NCBI GenBank assembly: GCA_903832285.1 | Contig: CAILAY010000050.1 | Span: 62,001 to 126,000, forward strand | Source: an uncultured beta proteobacterium | Lineage (GTDB): Bacteria > Pseudomonadota > Gammaproteobacteria > Burkholderiales > Burkholderiaceae_C | Direction of reading: 5' to 3' | DNA length: 64,000 nt | In this document: one piece after another, positions 24,330-32,168 of the stretch | Layout: every line of letters begins with the position of its first letter | Position numbering within the stretch: the first letter of the stretch is position 1 | Notes under the pieces: model-generated | The model's database searches: none | Told to the model about the DNA's origin: nothing | What the model saw: the letters and a program-made list of their open reading frames with translations, nothing else | Translations under genes and position numbers: made by a program

Positions 24330-25774
24330 TCTGCGATTGAACGTTTCACCACGGCGTAGCGTTGCAGCGTGCGGAGTCGGGCAGCGTCATGATCCACCAG
24401 GGGTGAGGGCGTATCGCGCCCAACGACCACGCCGCACTCGCTCTGCTGCGCCGCGCTCATACGCCACGGGGCGTGGATGAACCTGTCGGACACAGCGCTG
24501 AGTTCGGGCAGGTAGCGGCGGATGAAACGCCCCTGCGGGTCGAAGCGCTCGGACTGGCGCACAGGATTGAAGATGCGGAAATACGGCTGGGCATCGCAGC
24601 CGCTGGACGCCGCCCATTGCCAACCGCCGTTGTTGGCCGCGAGGTCAAAGTCGTTTAGCTGCTCCGCGAAATAGGCCTCACCGCGGCGCCAGTCCAGTCC
24701 CAGATCCTTGGTCAGAAACGAAGCCACGACCATGCGCAGCCGGTTGTGCATGTAGCCGCTCAGATTCAACTGACGCATGGCTGCGTCGACCAGCGGGTAG
24801 CCGGTTCGGCCTTCGCACCAGGCGTGGAACAGTTCGTCTGCAACTTCACCCTGCTCCCATTCGATGGCGTCGTAGGCGGGCTTGAAGGCTGCGTTCACCA
24901 CCTGCGGGAAGTGGTCCAGGATCATGAAATAGAAGTCGCGCCAGACCAGTTCCGAGAGCCAGACCGAAGCGCCGGTGTCGCCCGTCAAGGCGCCATGTGC
25001 CAGCGCCAGCGACACCAGTTTCCGGATCGACACGGTGCCAAAGCGCAGGTGCACCGACAGGTAGGACACGCCCTTGATCGCGGGAAAGTCGCGCTGCGCC
25101 TGATAGCCGCGGATGCGCGCGCTGAAATCGGCGAGCAGCCGCTGCGCGCCCGACATGCCCGGGACGATGCCGAGCGCGCGCAGGTTGGTGGAACCAAAGC
25201 CGATCTGCTCCAGCGTGGGCACGCCGGCGCCATGAACGCTGGCCACCAGTTGGCCGGCAACGCCTTTGTGCGTAGCGACGTCCGACGCTTTCAAGCGCTT
25301 GCACCAGTTGTTCTTGTAGGGCGTGAAAACGGTGTAGGGCTGAGCCGCCTGTGTCAACACCTCGTCGCCATCGAAAATCACCTGGTCCTTGAACGACTCA
25401 AAACGTCTGCCACTGACCTCCAGGCTTTGCTCCACGGCTGCATCGCGCGCCTTGGCCTGGGGCTCGTAGTCGCGATGGGCAAAGACCGCGTCCACGCCCA
25501 GCTCGTTGGCCAACTCGGGGATCTCAGATTCCGCCAAGCCATGACGGACGATCAGTGCGCCGCCGCGCTGGCGCAAGGCCAGGTCGAGTTCGACCAGGGA
25601 CTCGCGGATGAACTCGACCCGCCGATCTCTTCGGGTCGGCAGGCGTTCGAGGATCTCGCGGTCGAAGACAAAAACGCAGTGCACGCGGCGGGCGCGGCGC
25701 AGCGCCTCAGCGAGCGCGGCGTGATCGGTGTCGCGCAAGTCGCGGCGAAACCAGACCAGGACGGAGTCGAGCAT
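24326..25774 (-). CDS. phrB: Deoxyribodipyrimidine photolyase, class I
   Basis: A 482-aa light-driven DNA repair enzyme that splits cyclobutane pyrimidine dimers using FAD. The antenna-binding N-terminal domain begins SVLVWFRRDLRDTDHAAL (residues 4-21). The FAD-binding C-terminal domain carries GRTGYPLVDAAMRQLN and SGYMHNRLRM (about 330-355), the WRRGEAYFAEQLNDFDLAAN stretch and GGWQWAASSGCDAQPYFRIF, all typical of class I CPD photolyases. It is the last gene of a seven-gene operon, 55 bases behind the NTF2-like gene. Placement with lipid-modifying genes indicates a light or oxidative stress programme. Confidence 0.93.
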   Translation of the reverse strand: MLDSVLVWFRRDLRDTDHAALAEALRRARRVHCVFVFDREILERLPTRRDRRVEFIRESLVELDLALRQRGGALIVRHGLAESEIPELANELGVDAVFAHRDYEPQAKARDAAVEQSLEVSGRRFESFKDQVIFDGDEVLTQAAQPYTVFTPYKNNWCKRLKASDVATHKGVAGQLVASVHGAGVPTLEQIGFGSTNLRALGIVPGMSGAQRLLADFSARIRGYQAQRDFPAIKGVSYLSVHLRFGTVSIRKLVSLALAHGALTGDTGASVWLSELVWRDFYFMILDHFPQVVNAAFKPAYDAIEWEQGEVADELFHAWCEGRTGYPLVDAAMRQLNLSGYMHNRLRMVVASFLTKDLGLDWRRGEAYFAEQLNDFDLAANNGGWQWAASSGCDAQPYFRIFNPVRQSERFDPQGRFIRRYLPELSAVSDRFIHAPWRMSAAQQSECGVVVGRDTPSPLVDHDAARLRTLQRYAVVKRSIAD

Positions 25775-25829
25775 CGTGTTTTTGGGCCCAAGTGCAGGTA
25801 TCGAGGTGCGGCGGATCAGGTCCCGCTAC

Positions 25830-26255
25830 CTATTGCCGGGCCTGCTTCCTCAGCCAAAGCGTGATGCGGCCGAACAGCGGCAGTTGGTCGTACAGCTCTG
25901 CGGCGTCCCAATAGTCGTGGTGCAGCACGATCAGGCCCGACCCATCCAGCCTCAGGTGCGAGCCACCCACAATGCATTGCTCCTTTCCCATATTGAAGCG
26001 CTTGAAGCCAAAGCGGAACTCCCAGGTCAGGAAGCACTGGCGCTCTTGCACGATGCGATTGGTGATGAGAAACCGTGGCTGCTCCAGGTTCGCGTACATG
26101 TGCAGAAAAATATGCTGAATGGCGGGCACGCCGCGCACGTCGTTGAACGGGTCCACGAAACGCGCATCGGCGGCGTAAACCGTGTCAAGCGCCGGCACCA
26201 CGGCCGGGGTCAGGGTCTCAAAGGCATGAACGATGCGGTCAACGTGATGCTTCAT
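25830..26255 (-). CDS. NTF2/SnoaL-like protein
   Basis: A 141-aa small protein of the nuclear-transport-factor-2 fold (cone-shaped alpha+beta barrel). The opening helix is VDRIVHAFETLTPAVVPAL, followed by the YAADARFVDPFNDVRGVPAI element (residues 26-45) typical of SnoaL-like polyketide cyclase or isomerase-type domains. Such proteins act as small enzymes or ligand carriers; no catalytic residues can be named. It starts 6 bases after the SDR gene stop, so it is in the same operon, and similar proteins accompany photolyase/CFA clusters in other proteobacteria. Confidence 0.8.
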   Translation of the reverse strand: MKHHVDRIVHAFETLTPAVVPALDTVYAADARFVDPFNDVRGVPAIQHIFLHMYANLEQPRFLITNRIVQERQCFLTWEFRFGFKRFNMGKEQCIVGGSHLRLDGSGLIVLHHDYWDAAELYDQLPLFGRITLWLRKQARQ

Positions 26256-26261
26256 GAGCGC

Positions 26262-27074
26262 TCAGGCTTTTTTCAAACAGCCGGTAGCCGCAAAAAAGGC
26301 GGGGTAGGGCAGGAATTGCAGGGCTTTCATCCATCGCGTAAAGCGCTTGGGAAAGTGGATTTCAAAATCGCCCTGCGCCCATCCCTTAAGGATCTCTTGC
26401 GCTGCCTGTCCGGGGGTGATCAATGCCGGCATTCTGAACCGGTTTTGCCGGGTCAGGGGCGTGTCGACAAAACCGGGGCTGATGAGTGACACGCCCACGC
26501 CTTGCGCGTGCAATTCCAGGTAGAGCGTCTCGCTCAGGTTGATGAGTGCCGCCTTGGTGGGGCCATAGGCCAGGCTACTGGGCAGGCCCCGGTAGCCCGC
26601 CACGCTGCCCATCAGGCTGATGTGGCCCCGCTGCCCATAGCGCGGGTCCGGCGGCTGTGCGAGCAGCGTAGGCACGACCGCATCCAGCAGGTACAAAGCG
26701 CCCAGGTAATTGACCTGGTTGTGGCGCAGCAGTTCGCCCAGATCCATGGCGTTGGCGTCCATGGCGCGGTAGTGGCCGGCACAATATACGACGCAGTCCA
26801 GCGCTCCCTGGGCCGCGATCTTGCGTGCCGCGTCCTTGACGGCGGCGGCATCGGTCACGTCCAGCTCCAGCGCTGTAGCGCCGGGGTGTTCATCGACAAA
26901 GGCACGCAGCGCAGCCGCTGAACGGGCCGAGACCACGACCCGCGCACCTTGCGCGTGCAAGGCGGAGGCTGTAGCGCGGCCAATGCCGCTGGAGGCACCC
27001 ACCAGCCACACGCTGCGTGCGCGCCAATCTGCCATGCGTGGGTTCAATGCCATGGCATGCTCATCGCTTGACAA
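26262..27074 (-). CDS. Short-chain dehydrogenase/reductase
   Basis: A 270-aa classical SDR. The nucleotide-binding motif VGASSGIGRATASAL is at residues 25-39, the catalytic serine lies in LMGSVAGYRG, and the YxxxK motif reads YGPTKAAL near residue 168. The LISPGFVDTPLT motif follows. The start at 27074 overlaps the DUF3833 gene by 14 bases; an alternative ATG at 27053 (MALNPRM...) would remove the overlap. Substrate is unknown; in this operon it may act on a modified fatty-acyl or lipid intermediate (inference from context). Confidence 0.87.
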   Translation of the reverse strand: MSSDEHAMALNPRMADWRARSVWLVGASSGIGRATASALHAQGARVVVSARSAAALRAFVDEHPGATALELDVTDAAAVKDAARKIAAQGALDCVVYCAGHYRAMDANAMDLGELLRHNQVNYLGALYLLDAVVPTLLAQPPDPRYGQRGHISLMGSVAGYRGLPSSLAYGPTKAALINLSETLYLELHAQGVGVSLISPGFVDTPLTRQNRFRMPALITPGQAAQEILKGWAQGDFEIHFPKRFTRWMKALQFLPYPAFFAATGCLKKA

Positions 27075-27606
27075 ACGAGAGCGTGACTTCGCCCAGACCC
27101 ACGCCCCACTTGCCCATCGCCGCCTTGTTGAGCATGAGCCTGTCGTTCATCAAATACATCCAGTCGTCGAACTGCACCTCGATCACGCGACCGTCCACCG
27201 GCAGTGCCAGCGTATAGGTCCAGTGGAAGGCGTTACCGCTTTGCTCGCCTTGCGCGCTGCCCACCACGTCGTCGGCCTGGCCGGTGTACTGGCCGTCGGC
27301 ATGGCGCGTGAGCCGCCAGACGCGCCGCTGTGTGCTGCCGTCTGAATAGCTGAACGCCTCGTCCAGCACGCCCGCATCGCCCTGCCAGTGGCAGTTCATC
27401 AGCACTGTGAAGCGCTTCACGACCTTGCCCGATCGGTCAGTGAAGAGGCCGTAGGCGTCCAGCGTACCGTTGAAATAATCGCGCAGTTCCAGCACTGGCG
27501 TTTGTGTGGCGTAGTCATGGACCTGCGGCGCACTGCAGGCACTGAGCAGCACACTGGACATGATGGCTGAGAGCCATCGGCGGGATAGGAAGATGCGTCG
27601 ATTCAT
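27061..27606 (-). CDS. DUF3833 lipoprotein
   Basis: A 181-aa predicted lipoprotein of the DUF3833 family. The signal peptide is basic (MNRRIFLSRRW) and ends in a lipobox LSAC with cysteine 24. The remainder is a beta-rich domain with ELRDYFNGTLDAYGLFTDRSG near residue 41, typical of the family, and ends in a DDWMYLMND element. It probably sits on the inner leaflet of the outer membrane or periplasmic face of the inner membrane. Its start overlaps the upstream methyltransferase stop by four bases. Function unknown; a link to lipid modification comes only from conserved neighbourhood. Confidence 0.85.
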   Translation of the reverse strand: MNRRIFLSRRWLSAIMSSVLLSACSAPQVHDYATQTPVLELRDYFNGTLDAYGLFTDRSGKVVKRFTVLMNCHWQGDAGVLDEAFSYSDGSTQRRVWRLTRHADGQYTGQADDVVGSAQGEQSGNAFHWTYTLALPVDGRVIEVQFDDWMYLMNDRLMLNKAAMGKWGVGLGEVTLSFVKR

Positions 27607-28880
27607 GGCTGAACCGCCACTGGCTTGAGCAGCGTGTACTGCATCAGGTTGATGTCGCCGGAGTCAAACGCGGCTTCACAATAGGCCAGGTAGAACTCCC
27701 AGATGCGCATGAAGCGTTTGTCAAAGCCGAGCGCCGCGGCTTCGGCCTTGCGACTCAGGAATGCATCGCGCCAGCGACGCAGAGTTTCGGCGTAGTCAGC
27801 ACCGAAGGCAAACTCGTCCACGATCTGCAAGCCCGCAGCCTGCGCCTGGAGGCGAAACTCTGCCGGACATGGCAGGCAGCCGCCGGGGAAGATGTACTGC
27901 TGGATGAAGTCGGTGGAGGCGATATAGCGCTCAAACAGCGCGTCGTCGATGACGATGCTTTGCACGCAGGCCCGCCCACCCGGTTTCAGCAGTCGGCTCA
28001 GCGTGGCAAAGTATTGCGGCCAGTAGGCGCGGCCCACGGCTTCGACCATCTCGATCGAACAGATCGCGTCAAACGGCGCGTCGGCAATGTCGCGGTAGTC
28101 CTGCAGGCGCAGGTCGACGCGCGCACCGGTCCCAGTGCTCACGCCCAATCCCTGCATACGTGCATTGGCATAGGCGAGCTGCTCGGTGCTGAGCGTCACG
28201 CCCACCACGGACGCACCCAGGTCGACGCTGGCCTGCTGCGCCAGCGCGCCCCAGCCGCAGCCGATTTCCAGCACGCGGTCGCCGGGCTTGACCTGTGCCA
28301 TCTGCAGCGCGCGGCGCACCTTGGCGTGTTGCGCTTCGGGCAAGGATCGCGACAGGTCACCCTCAAACCAGGCGCTCGAGTAGTTCATGCTTTCGTCCAG
28401 CCACAGGCGGTAAAACGCATTCCCCAGGTCGTAGTGGGCTTGGATGTTCTTGCGGCTGTTGGCGCGGCTGTTGTGCTGCAAAAGATGTTTCACGCGGTGC
28501 AGCAGGCGTCCGGCCCAGGTGCCAAAGATCATGGCGTCGACCTGCTGGCGGTTGGCCGTAAAGACCTTCAGCAATTCGGTCAGGTTGGGCGTGCTCCAGT
28601 CCCCCGCGATATAGCATTCTGCAAAGCCGATGTCGCCGGACTTGAGCGCCGCGCCAAACACGTTCCAGTTGTTCAACGTCATGCTCGCGCTGGGGTGCTG
28701 CGGCGAGTGCATGGCGTGCTGTTGTGGGTGCTCGCCAAAGCGGCGCTGCGAACCATCGGGCAGGTGCAAGCTGAGCGCACCGTGGTGCAGGTTTTGCAGC
28801 AGGCGCAGGGCCGAGCGTGCTGCCGCGGGTGCGCCTTTGGGAGCAACGCTGCACCGAGCGGCGACTGTGACGGTGTTCAT
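27603..28880 (-). CDS. Cyclopropane-fatty-acyl-phospholipid synthase-like methyltransferase
   Basis: A 425-aa S-adenosylmethionine-dependent methyltransferase of the CFA synthase family, which alkylates the double bond of unsaturated acyl chains in membrane phospholipids. The SAM-binding motif VLEIGCGWGALA lies near residue 200, followed by GVTLSTEQ, and the C-terminal half has YIFPGGCLPCP and FGADYAETLRRW typical of Cfa. The start ATG at 28880 overlaps the DUF1365 stop (ATGA). The operon-linked Cfa-like enzymes form a distinct branch; in Rhodobacter sphaeroides related enzymes methylate fatty acids on the way to furan fatty acids, so cyclopropane formation should not be assumed. Confidence 0.88.
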   Translation of the reverse strand: MNTVTVAARCSVAPKGAPAAARSALRLLQNLHHGALSLHLPDGSQRRFGEHPQQHAMHSPQHPSASMTLNNWNVFGAALKSGDIGFAECYIAGDWSTPNLTELLKVFTANRQQVDAMIFGTWAGRLLHRVKHLLQHNSRANSRKNIQAHYDLGNAFYRLWLDESMNYSSAWFEGDLSRSLPEAQHAKVRRALQMAQVKPGDRVLEIGCGWGALAQQASVDLGASVVGVTLSTEQLAYANARMQGLGVSTGTGARVDLRLQDYRDIADAPFDAICSIEMVEAVGRAYWPQYFATLSRLLKPGGRACVQSIVIDDALFERYIASTDFIQQYIFPGGCLPCPAEFRLQAQAAGLQIVDEFAFGADYAETLRRWRDAFLSRKAEAAALGFDKRFMRIWEFYLAYCEAAFDSGDINLMQYTLLKPVAVQP

Positions 28881-29698
28881 GATGGGTTTCCTCGGGATAG
28901 GGATTGGCGCGACACAAACGCATCGGGCGGCGCGGGTTTGCGAAAGAACGGGACCTTCTTCAACCACAGGCGCAGGGCCTGGCTGTGGATGTGCAGCACG
29001 ACGCCCAGGGTCATGAACGGGTAGCGCCACAAGGCGCGGCGCAGCGCGGCACGGGTGAGGGGTACAAGCGTGCCGCCCACGCTGGTTTGCAGCACCGCGT
29101 TGTCACGGTCGTCGTAGTAATCAATGCGGGCCAGCGAGCGCTCCAGCCCGGTCTGCGCGCTGCGCATAAAGTTGAAGCGGTAGTGACCCGCCACGGGGTT
29201 GAAGGGCGACACATGGAATACCTTGTCGGAACGCTGTTCCACGCCGTAGCGCGGACTGTTGAGCAAATAGCAATGGCGTTCACCAAAGGTGTTGTTCACT
29301 TCGACCACAATCGCGCGCAGAGCACCGCCCTGATCGTCGGACGCACGGTGGCAGTACCAGAAGCTCACCGGCTTGAAGCTGTAACCCAGCACCCGCGGAT
29401 AGGTGTGCAGCCACACTTCGCCGGTGGCGTCATGTATCCCTTCGCGCAGCAGCAATTCGTCCAGCCAGGCCAGGACGCCGCCTTGTGCCGGAGAGCGGCC
29501 ATCGCCATGGTCGGCTTCAAAAAAACTCAACAATCCGGTCTGGTTGATGGCCCATCTGGCGTCGTTTTTGGGCTCCCCTTTGAGGCTTCGCAGCGGCAGC
29601 ATCAGAAAGTACGTGGGGTAGGTAAAGGTGTGGCGCCGCGGGCGCAGCCGGGTGTGGCGTACATCGCCAAAACCGATGAGCGCCTCGGACTTCATCAC
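28877..29698 (-). CDS. DUF1365-domain protein
   Basis: A 273-aa protein of the DUF1365 family. The opening GFGDVRHTRLRPRRHTFTYP (residues 9-28) and the SFWYCHR motif near residue 130 are family hallmarks, as is VEVNNTFGERHCYLL. These genes nearly always stand between an amine-oxidase-like FAD protein and a Cfa-like methyltransferase, as here, with ATGA overlaps on both sides. A hydrophobic stretch near the C-terminus could touch the membrane. The biochemical function is not established; it is presumably part of the same lipid pathway. Confidence 0.88.
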   Translation of the reverse strand: MMKSEALIGFGDVRHTRLRPRRHTFTYPTYFLMLPLRSLKGEPKNDARWAINQTGLLSFFEADHGDGRSPAQGGVLAWLDELLLREGIHDATGEVWLHTYPRVLGYSFKPVSFWYCHRASDDQGGALRAIVVEVNNTFGERHCYLLNSPRYGVEQRSDKVFHVSPFNPVAGHYRFNFMRSAQTGLERSLARIDYYDDRDNAVLQTSVGGTLVPLTRAALRRALWRYPFMTLGVVLHIHSQALRLWLKKVPFFRKPAPPDAFVSRQSLSRGNPS

Positions 29699-31026
29699 GC
29701 AGTTGCCCCGTGTGCGCCCAAGTCTTCGAGCAAGCGCGCCGCGGCGGCGAATCCGGCCTTGAGGCCGTCTTCATGGAAGCCGTAACCCATCCAGGCCCCG
29801 GCAAAGTAGCGGCCATTTCGGCCCTGCAGTTGCGCCATGCGGCCCTGCGCGGCCACGGCCTCCAGGTCAAATACCGGGTGCGCATAGTCGTAGCTGCCAA
29901 TGACTTTGTTGCTGTCGATCGGGCGCAGGGGGTTGAGGGACACGATCACGGACTGCTCCCACGGCAGGGGCTGCAGGCGGTTGAGCAGGTAGTGCAGGCA
30001 CACCCTGTCTGCTTGGTGCCCGGGCGCTGCGGCGCGCTCGTAGTTCCAGGCCGCCCAGGCCGACGGGCGTGCGGGCAGCACCGATGCATCGGTGTGCAGC
30101 ACAGCCTGGTTGGACTGGTAACGAATCACGCCCAGGGTGTCGCGCTCCAGCGCCGTTGGCGCGGCGAGCAGCTTAAGTGCCTGGTCCGAGTGCGTGGCAA
30201 TGATCACCTTGTCGAACCATTCGGTGTCGCTGTCGGTGTGGATGCGTACGCCGCCCCTGCCATCGGCGGTGCTGCCCAGGTGTTCGATGCGGCGCACGGG
30301 TGTGTTCAGGCGCTTGTCGGCAATGCCCGCGATGATTTTCTCCACGTAATGCCGGGCACCGCCCTGCACCGTCCACCACTGGGGGCGCCGTGTGATTTGC
30401 AGCAGGCCGTGGTTGTAGCAAAAGCGCACCATGGTCGAAACCGGGAACTGCAGCATCTGCGCCGTGGGGCAACTCCAGATGCAGGCCATCATCGGCAGGA
30501 AATACCAGTCACAAAACGCAGCGCCGAACCGGTTCTCCCGCAAGAACTCGCCCAGGGGCTGGCTCAACTCGGCGTCCGATCCGCTTTGGGCAATGCGTGT
30601 CGTGAGCGCGTTAAAGCGCAACAGATCGCGCAGCATGCCCCAGAAGCGCGGATTGAGCAGATTGGCGCGTTGTGCAAAAACGGTGTCCAGACTGGATCCG
30701 CTCCACTCAATGGCGCCCCCGGTCGCCGGGTCGCTGGCCTGCACCGAAAACGACATCTCCGACTTGACCGTGGCCACGTCCAACTGCGCCAACAGCGCAA
30801 TCAACCGCGGGTAAGTGCGCTCGTTCAGCACCAGGAAGCCGGTGTCCACCCCATGTGTCACGAGCCCCTGGGACGTGGGCAGGGTGACGTCAACCGTGTG
30901 CGTGTGGCCGCCAAAATAGTCACCCGCCTCCAGCAGCGTGATATCCGCTTGACCCCGCAGAGCATGGGCTGCGGCCAAACCGGAAATTCCGGCCCCCACG
31001 ATGGCAACTTTGATCGACACACGCAT
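29695..31026 (-). CDS. FAD-dependent oxidoreductase, amine-oxidase/desaturase fold
   Basis: A 443-aa flavoprotein with the dinucleotide-binding motif VAIVGAGISGLAAAHAL at residues 7-23 and the ensuing acidic residue of LLEAGDYFGGHTHTV that binds the FAD ribose. The overall layout is that of the NAD(P)-binding/amine oxidase group, which includes carotenoid and fatty-acid desaturase-like enzymes. It is the first gene of the seven-gene minus-strand operon; the promoter region with repeated TetR-type sites lies directly upstream. A role in oxidising the methylated acyl chain is plausible by analogy with furan-fatty-acid clusters but is inference. Confidence 0.87.
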   Translation of the reverse strand: MRVSIKVAIVGAGISGLAAAHALRGQADITLLEAGDYFGGHTHTVDVTLPTSQGLVTHGVDTGFLVLNERTYPRLIALLAQLDVATVKSEMSFSVQASDPATGGAIEWSGSSLDTVFAQRANLLNPRFWGMLRDLLRFNALTTRIAQSGSDAELSQPLGEFLRENRFGAAFCDWYFLPMMACIWSCPTAQMLQFPVSTMVRFCYNHGLLQITRRPQWWTVQGGARHYVEKIIAGIADKRLNTPVRRIEHLGSTADGRGGVRIHTDSDTEWFDKVIIATHSDQALKLLAAPTALERDTLGVIRYQSNQAVLHTDASVLPARPSAWAAWNYERAAAPGHQADRVCLHYLLNRLQPLPWEQSVIVSLNPLRPIDSNKVIGSYDYAHPVFDLEAVAAQGRMAQLQGRNGRYFAGAWMGYGFHEDGLKAGFAAAARLLEDLGAHGATA

Positions 31027-31052
31027 TCCTTTTCAGTGACTGGCGCTATTTT

Positions 31053-31088
31053 ATACTAGTTGGTATTTCTGTGACTATTTGGTATTTT
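31053..31088. promoter_or_regulatory. Divergent promoter with repeated TetR-type operator sites
   Basis: Two near-identical 14-mers lie 19 bp apart: ACTAGTTGGTATTT (31055-31068) and ACTATTTGGTATTT (31074-31087). The first sits in an imperfect palindrome ATAC..GTAT (31053-31066), the form of many TetR sites. A possible promoter for the TetR gene is TTGGTA (31060-31065), 17 bp, TATTTT (31083-31088). On the minus strand TATAAA within TATAAAAT is a -10 candidate for the operon, with no good -35. Both promoters would be covered by a bound repressor. Confidence 0.5.
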
Positions 31089-31137
31089 TATGGGCATGGT
31101 ATTCTTCTTGTTGTCATTGAAGGCTAGAATCCACTCT

Positions 31138-31755
31138 ATGGCTGCAGCTGCTCCCACCAAGCTTTCCTTCAAGGCAAAAATGCTTGAGGCGCGCGAGGAC
31201 GCCATCATCCAGTCGGTCAACCGGCTGCTGGCCGAAAAAGGCTTTGAGGCCATGACGGTGGACGAAGTGGCTGCGGAAGTGGGCATTGCGAAGGCCAGCC
31301 TGTACAAACATTTCCCAAGCAAGGAAGACTTGGCCGCGGCTGCCATGGTGTCGGTGATGCGCCGTGCGCAGAAGTTCCTGGATACTTTGCCTGCCGGGCC
31401 GTCTCCCATGGAGCAACTGCGCGCCGTCGTTTGCTGGACCCTGGGCCTGAAACTGGCCGGTGAAATGCCGTCGCTACCCAGCCAGAACTCCCGCCTGCGC
31501 AGCGCACTGATGGGTAACAAAGCCTATATGGACGGCCTGATGGACGTGAGCGACAGGGTCGGCGCCTGGATCGAGGCGGCGCAGGCCCAAGGCACTCTCA
31601 ATCCGAAATTGCCGCCGATTGCGGTGCTCTACACGCTGTACGCGCGGGCTTGTGACCCAGTGCTGGAATTCCTGAAAATGGGCGACTTGTACCGCGACGA
31701 CGAGATCATTGAACTGGTGATGGCCACCTGCTTTGACGGATTGAACTCTCGTTAA
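31138..31755 (+). CDS. TetR/AcrR-family transcriptional regulator
   Basis: A 205-aa regulator. The DNA-binding helix-turn-helix occupies residues about 15-65, with FEAMTVDEVAAEVGIAKASL and YKHFPSKEDLAAAAM, the family signature. The C-terminal ligand-binding domain is helical and not assignable to a ligand. The ATG at 31138 is preferred; the frame extends 16 codons upstream into the operator region. It is divergent from the FAD/DUF1365/methyltransferase/photolyase operon and probably represses it and itself. In other bacteria comparable operons are run by ECF sigma factors or MerR/LitR-type regulators, so this control is unusual. Confidence 0.85.
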   Translation: MAAAAPTKLSFKAKMLEAREDAIIQSVNRLLAEKGFEAMTVDEVAAEVGIAKASLYKHFPSKEDLAAAAMVSVMRRAQKFLDTLPAGPSPMEQLRAVVCWTLGLKLAGEMPSLPSQNSRLRSALMGNKAYMDGLMDVSDRVGAWIEAAQAQGTLNPKLPPIAVLYTLYARACDPVLEFLKMGDLYRDDEIIELVMATCFDGLNSR

Positions 31756-31975
31756 CTCGAGCACCACGTGTCCTTGACCGGACCCAGAGAATTTCAATCT
31801 GTGGCTGTTTGTAGCCCGCTACTTACGAATGCGCTAGTGCGGTGGGCCCACAGCCTCGGTCGACGACTGCTCCAGAGATTGAAGTCAGTAGATTTTCCAG
31901 GACCGCTGACTGCCAAAACCGGCCATCCGAATTTACGTTTTCGCGCCGGACCAGAGGTGAAATCCCTGACTCGAC
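31756..31975. other. Intergenic region without recognised features
   Basis: Nothing gene-like could be recognised between the TetR stop and the PIN pseudogene; the open frames here are short and not protein-like. With the adjoining pseudogene it forms a 413-bp stretch without an intact gene. Confidence 0.4.
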
Positions 31976-32166
31976 TCAAGGCTTGAAGAGTTGCACTTTC
32001 AACGCCGTCATTGCTGGGAATGTTTGGCGTTGGCGGTCAGCAAAGGCAAGGCGTGATGGATGGCTGTTGCTGCAACCAACACATCGACCAACTTCAGGCT
32101 GTGCCACAGAGCGTATTTCTCGACCAGGCCGCAAGCCAACTCCGCCCACCAGTCAATCCCGCAAGG
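31976..32166 (-). pseudogene. PIN-domain (VapC-type) toxin remnant, frameshifted
   Basis: Only the C-terminal third of a PIN-domain ribonuclease remains. The frame reads LVDVLVAATAIHHALPLLTA and then NAKHS, matching the DALIAATA...G..L.T.N.KHF end of VapC proteins. After AAACAT the frame breaks: with one extra T (KHF instead of KHS) it continues PAMTALKVQLFKP to a TGA at 31976-31978, the usual end of such toxins. The N-terminal catalytic part is absent; the remnant begins 3 bases after the gpsA stop. No antitoxin gene is seen. It is a dead fragment of a toxin-antitoxin system. Confidence 0.7.
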
Positions 32167-32168
32167 TT

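Noticed and set aside
27960-29024. Long plus-strand frames opposite the Cfa-like gene and its neighbours (also 24746-25864 and 29710-31059)
   Set aside because: Same shadow effect: long antisense frames opposite well-supported genes, with no ribosome-binding sites or protein-like sequence.
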